Assembly: GCF_038561935.1 (NCBI RefSeq)
Contig: NZ_CP102770.1
Location: 9,672,001 to 9,736,000, forward strand
Direction: 5' to 3'
From: Myxococcus stipitatus
GTDB lineage: Bacteria > Myxococcota > Myxococcia > Myxococcales > Myxococcaceae
DNA: 64,000 bases
The translations under genes were made by a program, and so were the position numbers. Below the pieces are notes generated by a model. It was not told where the DNA came from. It saw nothing but the letters and a program-made list of their open reading frames with translations, and did not search any database. This document shows, piece after piece, positions 25,831-34,255 of the stretch; position 1 is the stretch's first letter, and every line of letters begins with the position of its first letter.

Positions 25831-26286
25831 ATGGACCCCACCCAACCCGCCGACCGCATCTTCGAGGGGGGCACCCTCCTCACCATGAACGAACGCCAGC
25901 CCTCCGCCCAGGCCGTGGCGCTCCAGGGCGGCCGCATCCTCGCCGTGGGCACGCGCCATGAAGTCTTCGCGTTCCAGGGCCCCGACACCGAGGTCGTCTC
26001 GATGCGGGGCGGGACGATGATTCCCGCCGTCGTCGACGACGACACCGCGCCGGAGAATGTCGAACAGGAACCACAAGGAACGCTCGAGCCCGGCCAGCGC
26101 GCCAACTTCGTCGTGCTCAACGGCAACCCGCTCACCGTGACACCGCGCGCTCGCGAGGAGCTGCGCGTGATGCACGTGGTCAAGGATGGCCAGAGTCTCT
26201 ACATGGCGGACACCGAGGCCGCGCACGAGGACGCGCCCGTCTTCAGCGAGGACCTCTTCCTCGATGAGAGTGGCTGGCTCGTCTGA
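25831..26286 (+). pseudogene. Amidohydrolase reduced to its composite domain (catalytic barrel missing)
   Basis: 151 residues. Residues 5-66 match the N-terminal composite sandwich of YtcJ-type amidohydrolases (ADRIFEGGTLLTMN, AVALQGGRILAVGTRHEVF, EVVSMRGGTMIPAVVD). Residues 80-125 match the C-terminal composite strands (GTLEPGQRANFVVLNGNPLT, LRVMHVVKDGQSLY). The 350-400 residue metal-binding barrel between them is absent. Where PGFVDAHTHP is expected the sequence reads MIPAVVDDDTAP, so the first metal histidines are gone. The frame is intact, suggesting either an in-frame deletion relic or a re-used binding domain. Confidence 0.7.
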
Positions 26287-26430
26287 GAAGAACCGCTCGA
26301 CGGCACCGGGGCATTTGACACCCGCCGCGCGTGGGCTTTCTGAAACTTCTTCACGCTGTACTCCGCAGGTGACTTCCTCCCACGCCCGGCGTTCTGCGAT
26401 GGTGGGAGGAAACCCGCATCGGAGAGCCTC

Positions 26431-27525
26431 ATGCTCCGCCGCCTTGGCCCCGCGTTCTTCCTTGGCTCCGTGCTTCTCTGCGGTGCCTGCAAGAAATCAG
26501 AGGACCCCGCGCCGACGACTCCACCGGCGCCTCGTCCCACCGCGGAGCCCACCGCCACCTTCACCCTCTCCCTCCTCCAGGACGCGCCCGCGTCGGGCTG
26601 CACCTGGATTCGTCAGGACACCACGGGCACGCGCAAGGCCGTGGCCACGGTGGATGCGCCGTGCGAGCAGGTGGACCTGGCCTGGAGCGCGGACGGCAAG
26701 CAAGGCGTGCTGGTGGACCGGGGCCATGGCGCCACGCCACCGCGCGCCTGGAAGGTGGACTTCGAGTCCGACCAGGGCCCCCTGCCCTTCTCGCTCCCGA
26801 CGGAAGGTCACACCGACTCGGTGGGCTTTGACGCGCAGGGCCACACCGTGGCGCTCGTGTCGCAGTTGGAGGGACTGACGCGCAAGGCGGAGCGAGGCGA
26901 GGAGTTCTTCGTGGTGGACGGCCGCCGCCTCCCGGTGCCGGAGACGGAAGGCAGCGCGGGCCTGGCGCACGCGTTCCGTCGCGAGGGCGAGCAGTGGCGG
27001 CGCGTCGAGTCGGTGGCCACGGTGTACGAGACGGAGGACGCGCCAGGCACGACGGCGCTCGCCACGGCGACCCAGCTGGTGTCCTCGACGTCGGGCCAGG
27101 ACCCGGAGGTGCCCACGGCCACGGAGCTCCCCGAGGGCAGTGAGGACGCGGTGCGGCTGGACGCGGTGGTGAAGGACAAGGGCCACACGGAGTTCGGCAC
27201 GTGGGTGTCGCTGGAGACGCATGGCGGGCCGCTGTACGCGTGGCGCGCGGCGCGGGAGCTGCCGGTGCTGATGCCGCCGCTGCGCTGGGAGCTGAGTGAT
27301 CGCCTCGCCGAGCCGGAGTCCCTGTCGCTGTCGCCCACGTCGGTGGTGGAGCTGCGCGTGCGGGGCTCGCTGCTGTTGGTGACGTCGGACCACGGCGCGC
27401 GCATCTACGACACGCGGACCAAGAAGCGCATCGCGCACCTGGATGACGTGCACGACGCGCGCTTCTGGCCCAAGCCGCGCACCGTCACCGCGGCGATTCC
27501 GTCCGGGACGTCCGCGGCGCAGTAG
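26431..27525 (+). CDS. Lipoprotein with beta-propeller-like repeats
   Basis: 364 residues with lipobox LCGAC after a short signal peptide, then a Pro/Thr/Ala linker. The mature part has repeating strand patterns typical of WD/PQQ-like propellers (QVDLAWSADGKQGVLVDRG, DSVGFDAQGHTVALVSQLEG, LLLVTSDHGARIYDTRTKKR). No named family recognised. Probably an envelope protein. It ends three bases from the convergent Yip1-like gene. Confidence 0.75.
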   Translation: MLRRLGPAFFLGSVLLCGACKKSEDPAPTTPPAPRPTAEPTATFTLSLLQDAPASGCTWIRQDTTGTRKAVATVDAPCEQVDLAWSADGKQGVLVDRGHGATPPRAWKVDFESDQGPLPFSLPTEGHTDSVGFDAQGHTVALVSQLEGLTRKAERGEEFFVVDGRRLPVPETEGSAGLAHAFRREGEQWRRVESVATVYETEDAPGTTALATATQLVSSTSGQDPEVPTATELPEGSEDAVRLDAVVKDKGHTEFGTWVSLETHGGPLYAWRAARELPVLMPPLRWELSDRLAEPESLSLSPTSVVELRVRGSLLLVTSDHGARIYDTRTKKRIAHLDDVHDARFWPKPRTVTAAIPSGTSAAQ

Positions 27526-27528
27526 GGG

Positions 27529-28218
27529 CTACTGGAGACCATTCTCGCGCATCGCCGAATCGAACAGCCAGAACACGGCGGTCGCGCAGCCCAGGAGGCC
27601 CAGGACCACCCAGGGCAGCACCATGACCGCCACGGGCGTGACCCATCCCAGGCGATACAGCTTCCTGTACGCCATGACCCGCAGCCCCAGACACCAGAGC
27701 AGCATCACGGGCAGCGAGAAGACAGGCACCACGCCTATCAGGGAGACGCCCTGGGACAAGGCATGAGCCCGCAGCGTCGAGCGGAACGAGCTGGGCACTC
27801 CGAACATCCACAACATCAGGTGGTCCATCACCGAGCCCAGGAGGGTCGCGATGGGCGCCAGCACGAGCACCGCGCCCATGAAGCGAAGGGGGATGATGAC
27901 CTCCGTCCAGAGCAGATAGGGGTCCACCCGCCCTGTCGGAGCGTCGAGGACCTTCCCAAGGGCGATGAGGAGGAGGAGCGCCGTCGTGGCCAGCGCGCCG
28001 GCACAGAAGGCCAGCCACGCGAAGAGGAGCGACCCGCCGATGGTGCCCTCCCGCCCCATCCGCTCGAACGCTGCTCGCGGGCGGAGAATCACCTCCTTGC
28101 ATGTCAGCCGGAAGGCCTCCCCCAGGCCCAGCTCCGCCCGCCGCGCCCAAGGGAGCGGCTCGGGGCCGGTCGCGACCTCACTCCGTTCGAGAACCGCGAC
28201 AGCGGGCGCATCAACCAT
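27529..28218 (-). CDS. Yip1-domain membrane protein
   Basis: 229 residues from ATG 28218; an earlier start at 28242 is possible. A soluble N-terminus ends at RPRAAFERMGREG, followed by five hydrophobic spans (SLLFAWLAFCAGALATTALL, FMGAVLVLAPIATLLGSVMD, GVSLIGVVPVFSLPVMLLWC and two more near the C-terminus). The order and the FRSTLRAHALSQG loop fit bacterial Yip1 (PF04893) proteins. Function in bacteria is unknown. Confidence 0.8.
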   Translation of the reverse strand: MVDAPAVAVLERSEVATGPEPLPWARRAELGLGEAFRLTCKEVILRPRAAFERMGREGTIGGSLLFAWLAFCAGALATTALLLLIALGKVLDAPTGRVDPYLLWTEVIIPLRFMGAVLVLAPIATLLGSVMDHLMLWMFGVPSSFRSTLRAHALSQGVSLIGVVPVFSLPVMLLWCLGLRVMAYRKLYRLGWVTPVAVMVLPWVVLGLLGCATAVFWLFDSAMRENGLQ

Positions 28219-28367
28219 CCTCGGACCACCCCTCGGGAGCACGCTGTTCGAGCAGCGCGAACCCAGCGGAGTGTCACAAAGACGAGAGCCCGCGAGACGC
28301 CACCGTGGCTCAACGGTCGAGGACGGGCCGTGAGCGGAAGCCGGGCCCGCGTTGACCGGTCGGAGCG

Positions 28368-30572
28368 TCAGAGCGCCTGACGCGGACGCACCAGCCCGTG
28401 GTCATCCGGCACGGGCCCCGCGCCACGGACGACGGAATCCGAGGCCGGCTCCGGCCGAGCCTCTCGCGCCCGCCGCGCCTGCCGCAGCGCCGCGCGAGCC
28501 TCCGCCTTGTGTCCCTGGGCCTTCTCTCGCTTCGCCAGCGCCTCCCACAGCTCGGGCGACTCCGGATGCAGCGCGACGCCCGCGCGCAACAGGCCCAGGC
28601 CCACGCGCGGCGACTCCGGCTCCACCACCCGCTTGAGCAGCATCATCGGCGCCAGCGCCAGCGCGCCCTGGGGCGTCTCCATCGCCTCGCGCAGCAGCGG
28701 CAGCACCTCCTCGTCCCGCTTCGCCACCAGCAACCCCTGGGACAACGCCAGCCGGGCCTCCACGCTCCGAGGCGACACCTCCACCGCGCGCTCCAGCCAG
28801 CGCAGCCGCGCGGGCAACTGCTTGCGCCACCCGAACCCCTCCGCGACGCGCACCAGCTCGTCCGTGTAGTCCGGGCGAAGCTCGGGCCACTGCACCACCG
28901 CCTTCTTGAGCGCGGGCCAGTGCACCTCCGGGTCCTTCACTTCATCCAGCCGCAGGCGCCGCAGCTCCACCGGCACCTCCGCGCGCTTCCACCCCGCGAC
29001 GAAGCGCAGCAGGTCCCCGCGCAGCGGCTCTCCCAGGCGCGGCGCCTCGGCCGAGCCCTCCGCCTCACACGCGGCCAGATAGTCCGCGAAGAACGACAGC
29101 GGCCCCTCCGCCGGATACGCGAGGAGCCGCTCGGGGCCGTGCGCCTTCTCCAACACGCGAGCCATGTGCGCGCCCACGCGGATGAACACCGAGCCCAGCT
29201 TCGGGTCATGCCCGCCGCGGATGCGCTCCAGCGCCGCCTTCGCGTCCTTCGCGATGAGCTTGCGGTCCAGCATCTCCGACACGCGAGCGAATGCCCCGGG
29301 CACGTCCTCGTCCGGCGCCAGCGTGCCCGGCCCTCGCGTGGCCCACAGGTGATAGGCCAGGCCGTAGCTGACGATGCGCGACAGGCCCTCGTACACCACG
29401 CCATCCACCGGGTCCGCGAAGTGCGCGTCGCGGCGCGTGGCGCCCGCCTCCAGCACGCCCTCCATCAACCGGATGGACAGCCGGCGCAGGCGCCTGGCCT
29501 CGCCCTCGATGTTGGTGGCGAGCGCAATCACCGTGTCCTCGGCGGGGAACATCACCAGCAGCGTCGTGGTCTCCGGCTGCCCGCCCGCGTGCGCCACCAG
29601 GTAGTGGCCGCGCAGCGGATAGGTGGCGAAGCCCATGCCGTAGTCCGTGAGCCGTCCATCCTTCGTCGCCATGGACGCCTGCATCATCCCCATGGTGTCG
29701 CGAGACACCAGCTTGTGGGTCAGCACCGCGCGGCCGAAGCCCAGCATGTCGCCCACCGTGCCGCGCGTACCTCCACCCCCGAAGCGGCTGGACACATCCA
29801 GGAAGCGCGACGTCTTCACCACGCCATCCTTCAGCCGGTAGCCCACCGTCTGGTGCTCGTCGCGCGTCGCGGTGACATCCAGGTCCGCGTGCGCCATGCC
29901 CGCGGGCTGGAACACGTGCTCGCGCAGGTAGTCGCGGTAGGACTTCCCCGACGCGCTCTCCACCGCCGCGCCCAGCAGGTTGTAGCCCCACGTGCTGTAC
30001 AGGTAGCGCGTGCGCGGCTCGAAGGAGAGCGGCTTCTCGGAGAAGACGGAGACGGCCTCGGCCGTGCTCAAGGGCTTCACGTTGACGGTGGAGGCGAGCC
30101 CGTCATACGTCGGCACCCCGCTGAGATGCCCCAGCAGGTCCCTCACGGTGACGGTCCACTGCTTCGCCGGGTAGCCCGGCACCAGCGAGTGGATGTCCGC
30201 GTCCAGGCTCAGCTTCCCCTGCTCCACCAGCTGCATCACCGCGACGGCGGTGAACGACTTGGTGATGGAGGCCAGCCGGTACGTCGTGCGCGGCGTCACG
30301 GGCAGCTTGCGCGCCACATCCCGCAACCCATAGCCACACACCCAGCGCCGATTCCCCCGGGAGATGCCCACGGACAGGCCCACCGTGGGCCCCTGCGCCA
30401 GCTCCGCGCGCACCATCGCATCCAGCACCCGAGTCACTTCTTCGGGAAACTCGCTCGAGCCGTCGGCGGCCTCGGCACTCGCGGGTTCGCACTCCGACGG
30501 GATGCGCGGCGCCGCCAGCGCGGGCGACGCGAGCAACCACAAGACGGCGAACACCCCCGGGGACTTCATCAT
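28368..30572 (-). CDS. Serine beta-lactamase-fold hydrolase with C-terminal TPR region
   Basis: 734 residues from ATG 30572, signal peptide (MMKSPGVFAVLWLLASPALA). The beta-lactamase/D-Ala-D-Ala peptidase fold covers about residues 45-390. It has the nucleophile motif SITK (S102, K105), the tyrosine motif YST in YLYSTWGYNLLG (where YSN is usual) and HAGG as the third motif. The second half is helical, with TPR-like units in the last 200 residues (ARLRWLERAVEVSPRSVEAR, LLREAMETPQGALAL, AGVALHPESPELWEALAKRE). It overlaps the SGNH hydrolase stop by ATGA. Likely a periplasmic peptidoglycan- or peptide-directed esterase/peptidase rather than a resistance enzyme. Confidence 0.86.
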   Translation of the reverse strand: MMKSPGVFAVLWLLASPALAAPRIPSECEPASAEAADGSSEFPEEVTRVLDAMVRAELAQGPTVGLSVGISRGNRRWVCGYGLRDVARKLPVTPRTTYRLASITKSFTAVAVMQLVEQGKLSLDADIHSLVPGYPAKQWTVTVRDLLGHLSGVPTYDGLASTVNVKPLSTAEAVSVFSEKPLSFEPRTRYLYSTWGYNLLGAAVESASGKSYRDYLREHVFQPAGMAHADLDVTATRDEHQTVGYRLKDGVVKTSRFLDVSSRFGGGGTRGTVGDMLGFGRAVLTHKLVSRDTMGMMQASMATKDGRLTDYGMGFATYPLRGHYLVAHAGGQPETTTLLVMFPAEDTVIALATNIEGEARRLRRLSIRLMEGVLEAGATRRDAHFADPVDGVVYEGLSRIVSYGLAYHLWATRGPGTLAPDEDVPGAFARVSEMLDRKLIAKDAKAALERIRGGHDPKLGSVFIRVGAHMARVLEKAHGPERLLAYPAEGPLSFFADYLAACEAEGSAEAPRLGEPLRGDLLRFVAGWKRAEVPVELRRLRLDEVKDPEVHWPALKKAVVQWPELRPDYTDELVRVAEGFGWRKQLPARLRWLERAVEVSPRSVEARLALSQGLLVAKRDEEVLPLLREAMETPQGALALAPMMLLKRVVEPESPRVGLGLLRAGVALHPESPELWEALAKREKAQGHKAEARAALRQARRAREARPEPASDSVVRGAGPVPDDHGLVRPRQAL

Positions 30573-32026
30573 GGCGGAGTCTCCGCGGTGACAGGCACCC
30601 GCGTCGCCACGGAGCCAGCGGACGGCGGCGTCTCCGCCCACGCCCGCAGCAGCGCATCCGTGACCAGGTGCCCCAGCACATCCAGCCCGCGTCCACGCGG
30701 ATGCACCAGGTCATCGTGCATGTAACCGGACCGGTGGAAGCGCTCCAGCGAGCCCTTGCCGCCCATGGCCTCGTAGAGGTTGAAGAAGGCACAGCCCTCC
30801 GCCAGCGTCACCTCCCGCTCCGCGCTGACGACGGCCTCCAGGAAGGGGCGCTGGGTGAAGGCCTTGCCTCGGTCCTTCGCGTCGCGCACCGCGTCCATCG
30901 GCCCCACCACCAGGCACGCACTGGACGGCGCCGCGGCACGGGCCCGGCGCAGCAGCGTGCCCAGGTCCTCGCGCAGGGTCTTCAAGTCCGTGCGCTTCCA
31001 CTCCAGGCGCTTGGACTCGTTGCCGCCCAGGAAGAACACCAGCAGCCGAGGCTCCCGCTCCGCGAGCTGCGAGCGCAGCGCGCCGTCCTCCAGCCGCGCA
31101 TAGAGGCTCGCGTCCGCCGACGGCACCCCGAGCATGTCCAGGACGATGCCGGGCCGCGCCTGCTGGAGCACCACGCCCTGCACCACCGCGCCCTTGCCCT
31201 CGGCCACCACGTCCACCGCCGTGGCGCCCGCGGGCAGCACGAAGCGCGTGGACTTCGACAGGCCACTGCCCGAGGGCTCCGTCCGCGCGAGCACCGTGTC
31301 GCCGCTCATCACCGTGAGCGCGCCGGCGTCGGGGACATCCAGCCACCACAGCGTGCCGTGCGGCTCGCCCTCCAGCTTGAAGCGGCTGCGCGCCTTGGCC
31401 GCGGTGGCCACGTGGTACACGCCGGTGATGCCGAACAGATGCGGCGGCTTGCGCAGCTCGCCCAGCGTGCGCGGCTGCCACCCGCCCTTGCTGTAGCCCG
31501 TGCGGCCGCGTCCACCGTACGGCGCCATGCGGTCCACCAGCAGCACGCCCCGGCCCGCCGCGCCGAAGCCCGCGCCCAGGTCCTCGCGGAGGATGTCCAC
31601 GATGCGGTCGCCCGCGATGAGCGAGTTGCCGAAGGCCTCGATGACGGTGGGCGTGGACGCCGTGCCCGCGGACAGCGCGTCCAGCGACTCGAAGAAGGGC
31701 GCCAGCGCGGTGCGGCCACAGCCCGCCGCGGACGGCGCGACACATGGGTCATCCACCCGGGCCCCCACGGCGCCCAGCTTCAACGCCAGCGCCTGGTTGG
31801 CGAGCGTACGCGCCTGGGGCTCGGGCACCACCCGGCGGGTCGCCACCGGCGGCGCGGGGACGGGAACCTGTCGAGGGGGTGACACCCCCACCGCCGGAGG
31901 AGGAGGCAATGGAGGAGAGAGGGGGCGAGCCTCGGACCCCACTTCACAGGCGGCCAGCAGGCCACCGCAGGCCAGAACGTGGAGCACGGCCCGCCAGCCA
32001 CCCCACCCGACTTCCAGATGCGTCAT
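30569..32026 (-). CDS. SGNH/GDSL hydrolase, lipoprotein
   Basis: 485 residues. The signal ends in lipobox LLAAC, followed by a Pro-rich linker (about 30-65). The SGNH core begins near residue 125: block I EAFGNSLIAGDRI with the serine nucleophile, block III FFLGGNES with the oxyanion Asn, and block V DDLVHP with the Asp/His pair. An insertion of beta strands (about 190-290) resembles the carbohydrate-binding insert of peptidoglycan or polysaccharide O-acetyl esterases. It is translationally coupled to the beta-lactamase-fold gene downstream; together they suggest cell-wall processing. Divergent from the OhrR-type gene. Confidence 0.82.
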   Translation of the reverse strand: MTHLEVGWGGWRAVLHVLACGGLLAACEVGSEARPLSPPLPPPPAVGVSPPRQVPVPAPPVATRRVVPEPQARTLANQALALKLGAVGARVDDPCVAPSAAGCGRTALAPFFESLDALSAGTASTPTVIEAFGNSLIAGDRIVDILREDLGAGFGAAGRGVLLVDRMAPYGGRGRTGYSKGGWQPRTLGELRKPPHLFGITGVYHVATAAKARSRFKLEGEPHGTLWWLDVPDAGALTVMSGDTVLARTEPSGSGLSKSTRFVLPAGATAVDVVAEGKGAVVQGVVLQQARPGIVLDMLGVPSADASLYARLEDGALRSQLAEREPRLLVFFLGGNESKRLEWKRTDLKTLREDLGTLLRRARAAAPSSACLVVGPMDAVRDAKDRGKAFTQRPFLEAVVSAEREVTLAEGCAFFNLYEAMGGKGSLERFHRSGYMHDDLVHPRGRGLDVLGHLVTDALLRAWAETPPSAGSVATRVPVTAETPP

Positions 32027-32106
32027 GCGGCGGACAGCGTAGACGAAAGCCCCCTACCGCGCATGTTCCCGGCCAACCTGCCCGGCCGCCGGGCGGCCAT
32101 CATTCC

Positions 32107-32118
32107 ATTGCGCGCAAT
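32107..32118. promoter_or_regulatory. Palindrome in the SGNH/ohrR intergenic region, OhrR operator candidate
   Basis: ATTGCGCGCAAT, a perfect 12-bp palindrome 35 bases before the ATG of the OhrR-type regulator and 80 bases from the divergent SGNH gene. Position and symmetry fit autoregulation by a MarR/OhrR dimer. Confidence 0.5.
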
Positions 32119-32152
32119 CGACCTGGAGAGCATGGTGCAGGGAGGAATCACC

Positions 32153-32653
32153 ATGCCCCACTCCAAGAAGCGCGTGGATCCGCTGCACCTGAACGAGCAG
32201 CTCTGTTTCACTCTCTACTCGACGGTGCACCTGCTCAACCGCACGTACCGGCCGCTCCTGGAGAAGCTGGGCCTCACCTACCCCCAGTACCTGGCCATGC
32301 TCGTGCTCTGGGAGGAGGACGACATCACGGTGAAGGCGCTGGGGGAGCGGCTGCTGCTGGACTCGGGGACGCTGACGCCGCTGCTCAAGCGCCTGGAGAC
32401 CGCGGGGTTCGTCAAGCGGGAGCGGGACGTCCTGGACGAGCGGCAGGTGCGCATCCGCCTGACCGCGACGGGCCGCGCCCTGCGCACCAAGGCGGAGTCC
32501 GTGCCCATGGCCATCCTGGAGTCCTCCGGCTGCGCGCTGGAGGAGCTGCAGGACCTCAAGGCGCGCGTGCTCTCCATCCGCGAGTCCTTGAGCTCGCGGC
32601 TGGAGCGTGAACCCGCGCCGACGAGCGCGGGCCGGCGCAAGAAGCAGGAGTAA
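32153..32653 (+). CDS. ohrR: OhrR-type MarR family regulator of organic peroxide response
   Basis: 166 residues from ATG 32153, with GGAGGAAT 5-12 bases upstream; a longer open frame upstream is not supported. The N-terminus NEQLCFTLYSTVHLL contains the conserved redox-sensing cysteine of OhrR (C18). GLTYPQYLAMLVLWEEDDI and the winged helix region (SGTLTPLLKRLETAGFVKRE, LDERQVRIRLTATGR) are characteristic. Oxidation of the cysteine by organic hydroperoxides is known to release OhrR from DNA. No ohr gene is present nearby, so the target may be distant or the divergent SGNH operon. Confidence 0.85.
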   Translation: MPHSKKRVDPLHLNEQLCFTLYSTVHLLNRTYRPLLEKLGLTYPQYLAMLVLWEEDDITVKALGERLLLDSGTLTPLLKRLETAGFVKRERDVLDERQVRIRLTATGRALRTKAESVPMAILESSGCALEELQDLKARVLSIRESLSSRLEREPAPTSAGRRKKQE

Positions 32654-32658
32654 CCTCG

Positions 32659-33084
32659 CTACACCTGCGTCTTGAGGACGTCCTTCAAGCCGCTGGAGCC
32701 CTTCTCGACGACGCGGCTCACCAGGTCCAACGCCTGGGCATAGCGATACATGGAGGCCTGGAGCGACAGCAGCTCCGTGTTGGAGAAGCGCGCGCCGGAC
32801 GACGCGGACTGGATGATGCCATCCAACACGCCCTGACCGACCTCCAGCTCCCGGACGAACCGGGAGATGCCATTGAAGACACTCTTCGCGGTGCCCGCGA
32901 CGGGAGGAACCACGCCCACCGAGGAGACATCCCTCGGCGTGCCCATGCTTGTCATTCCTTGAGCCTTGTCCGTCAGGACGCCATCGAATCGAGAGGCCTC
33001 GAGCTTTTCGGCTGGAGCGCCGCCCTGGGACTGGGTCGCCAGGGGCGGCAACATCGAGGGGGCAGCCGTCAGCGGGCTGGTCAT
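32659..33084 (-). CDS. Type III secretion inner-rod-like protein (YscI/HrpB family), orphan
   Basis: 141 residues with AAGGAGA 9-15 bases before ATG 33084. The N-terminal 60 residues are low complexity. The C-terminal half is helical and has the inner-rod pattern: ARFSNTELLSLQASMYRYAQ, then LDLVSRVVEKGSSGLKDVLK and the terminal TQV. YscI/EscI/HrpB proteins build the rod at the base of the injectisome needle. No other type III gene is visible within the window. The assignment rests on motif resemblance only. Confidence 0.6.
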   Translation of the reverse strand: MTSPLTAAPSMLPPLATQSQGGAPAEKLEASRFDGVLTDKAQGMTSMGTPRDVSSVGVVPPVAGTAKSVFNGISRFVRELEVGQGVLDGIIQSASSGARFSNTELLSLQASMYRYAQALDLVSRVVEKGSSGLKDVLKTQV

Positions 33085-33195
33085 CAGTGTGTCTCCTTCG
33101 TGCGGGGGGATTGGAAGGCAGCCACTGCGAGTGTCGCATTCAGCACTGACAGCTTCCGGGGCCGACGCAAGGAAACACCCTGGTAGGTTTTGTAA

Positions 33196-34224
33196 TTACC
33201 CTCGTTCGACAACTGTTCCCCAGTGGCGCAAGCGCTCAACCACATAAGCCGGGTCGAGGATGCCCTCGGGCGAGTACAATCCTGGCGCAACAGGCGCGCC
33301 TCCCTTGAGGCCCAGCAACCGCTCCACCGCGAGCGCCACGCCGCGTCCGCTCAAGCCGGAGTGCACGTCGCCATCCACGAGCGAGTGGCGCACGCGGGCC
33401 GTCGTCCCATCCGGCAGCTCGCCCTCGATTTCGATGATGAGCTCATGGCCAGGGCCCTTGCCGGGCGCGCGCTGGGACACGGAGCGCACCGCCATGTCCA
33501 GCCGCACGGTGCTCGCGCCCGTCGACGCGGCGAGCGTGGCCACGTCGAGGAGGGGATAGGCGTGCCCCTTCCACGAAGTTCCATCCACGCCCTGGAAGGT
33601 TCGGTTGGCGTCCTCTTCGTTCGAGGCCCAAATGAACTTCCCGTCCTTGAGGATGAGCGGACTGGGCACCGACTTCTGGAGCCGCACCATGTCGCCGGAG
33701 GCCGCGGGGCCGCCCACGTCCTCCTCGTCGAAGATGCCGGAGAGGTAGATGGCGTGGACCTTCTTGAACTCGCGCGCGAAGTGAAGCGCGGCGAGCGCGG
33801 CGGTGCCGCCCAGGAAGTTGCCGAGCAGGAGGACCGCGGAGTCCTGGGGCCGCTGGATGTAGCGTCCGACGGCCGGGCCGATATCGAACGCGAAGTCGGA
33901 GAAGGACACGTAGGGCAGCCGGTGGTCCTGCGCGTACTTCATGGAGCGCAGCGAGTCGTCCTTGAGCAGCACCACCACGGCGCTGAAGGCCGCGTCGGGA
34001 GCCAGGCCCAGGTCATCGCGTTCCAGGTCGACGCGCACGGCCTCCGCGTGGCCGATGTCCTTCGCCAGCGCCGCGGCCTTGGTCATGTCGCGGGCGCCAA
34101 TCCGCACGGGCAGCTCCGGGTGGAGGTCGCGCAGCGCCTTCAGGGCCCGGCGTCCGACGACGCCAGAGCCACCGATGATGAGGACAGGTTTCACGTTCGA
34201 GGCGGTCACGTTCGAGGCAGTCAT
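33196..34224 (-). CDS. Saccharopine dehydrogenase-like NAD(P)-binding protein, paralogue 2
   Basis: 342 residues from ATG 34224. Rossmann motif VLIIGGSGVVGRRALKAL at the N-terminus, then PVRIGARDMTKAAALAKDIG and FSAVVVLLKDDSLRSMKYAQ, as in saccharopine dehydrogenase-like or trans-enoyl reductase proteins. It ends in VVERLRHWGTVVERG. About half of its residues match the paralogue at 34256-35266, which lies 31 bases upstream, so the two are a tandem duplication in one operon. The reaction is unknown. Confidence 0.8.
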   Translation of the reverse strand: MTASNVTASNVKPVLIIGGSGVVGRRALKALRDLHPELPVRIGARDMTKAAALAKDIGHAEAVRVDLERDDLGLAPDAAFSAVVVLLKDDSLRSMKYAQDHRLPYVSFSDFAFDIGPAVGRYIQRPQDSAVLLLGNFLGGTAALAALHFAREFKKVHAIYLSGIFDEEDVGGPAASGDMVRLQKSVPSPLILKDGKFIWASNEEDANRTFQGVDGTSWKGHAYPLLDVATLAASTGASTVRLDMAVRSVSQRAPGKGPGHELIIEIEGELPDGTTARVRHSLVDGDVHSGLSGRGVALAVERLLGLKGGAPVAPGLYSPEGILDPAYVVERLRHWGTVVERG

Positions 34225-34255
34225 GGGGAAGTTCCTGTGCTGAGAAGTGGAGGGA

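Noticed and set aside
28368-30572. Antibiotic-resistance beta-lactamase
   Set aside because: The SxxK fold is present, but the YST motif, large TPR extension and coupling to an SGNH hydrolase suggest a cell-wall or peptide hydrolase.
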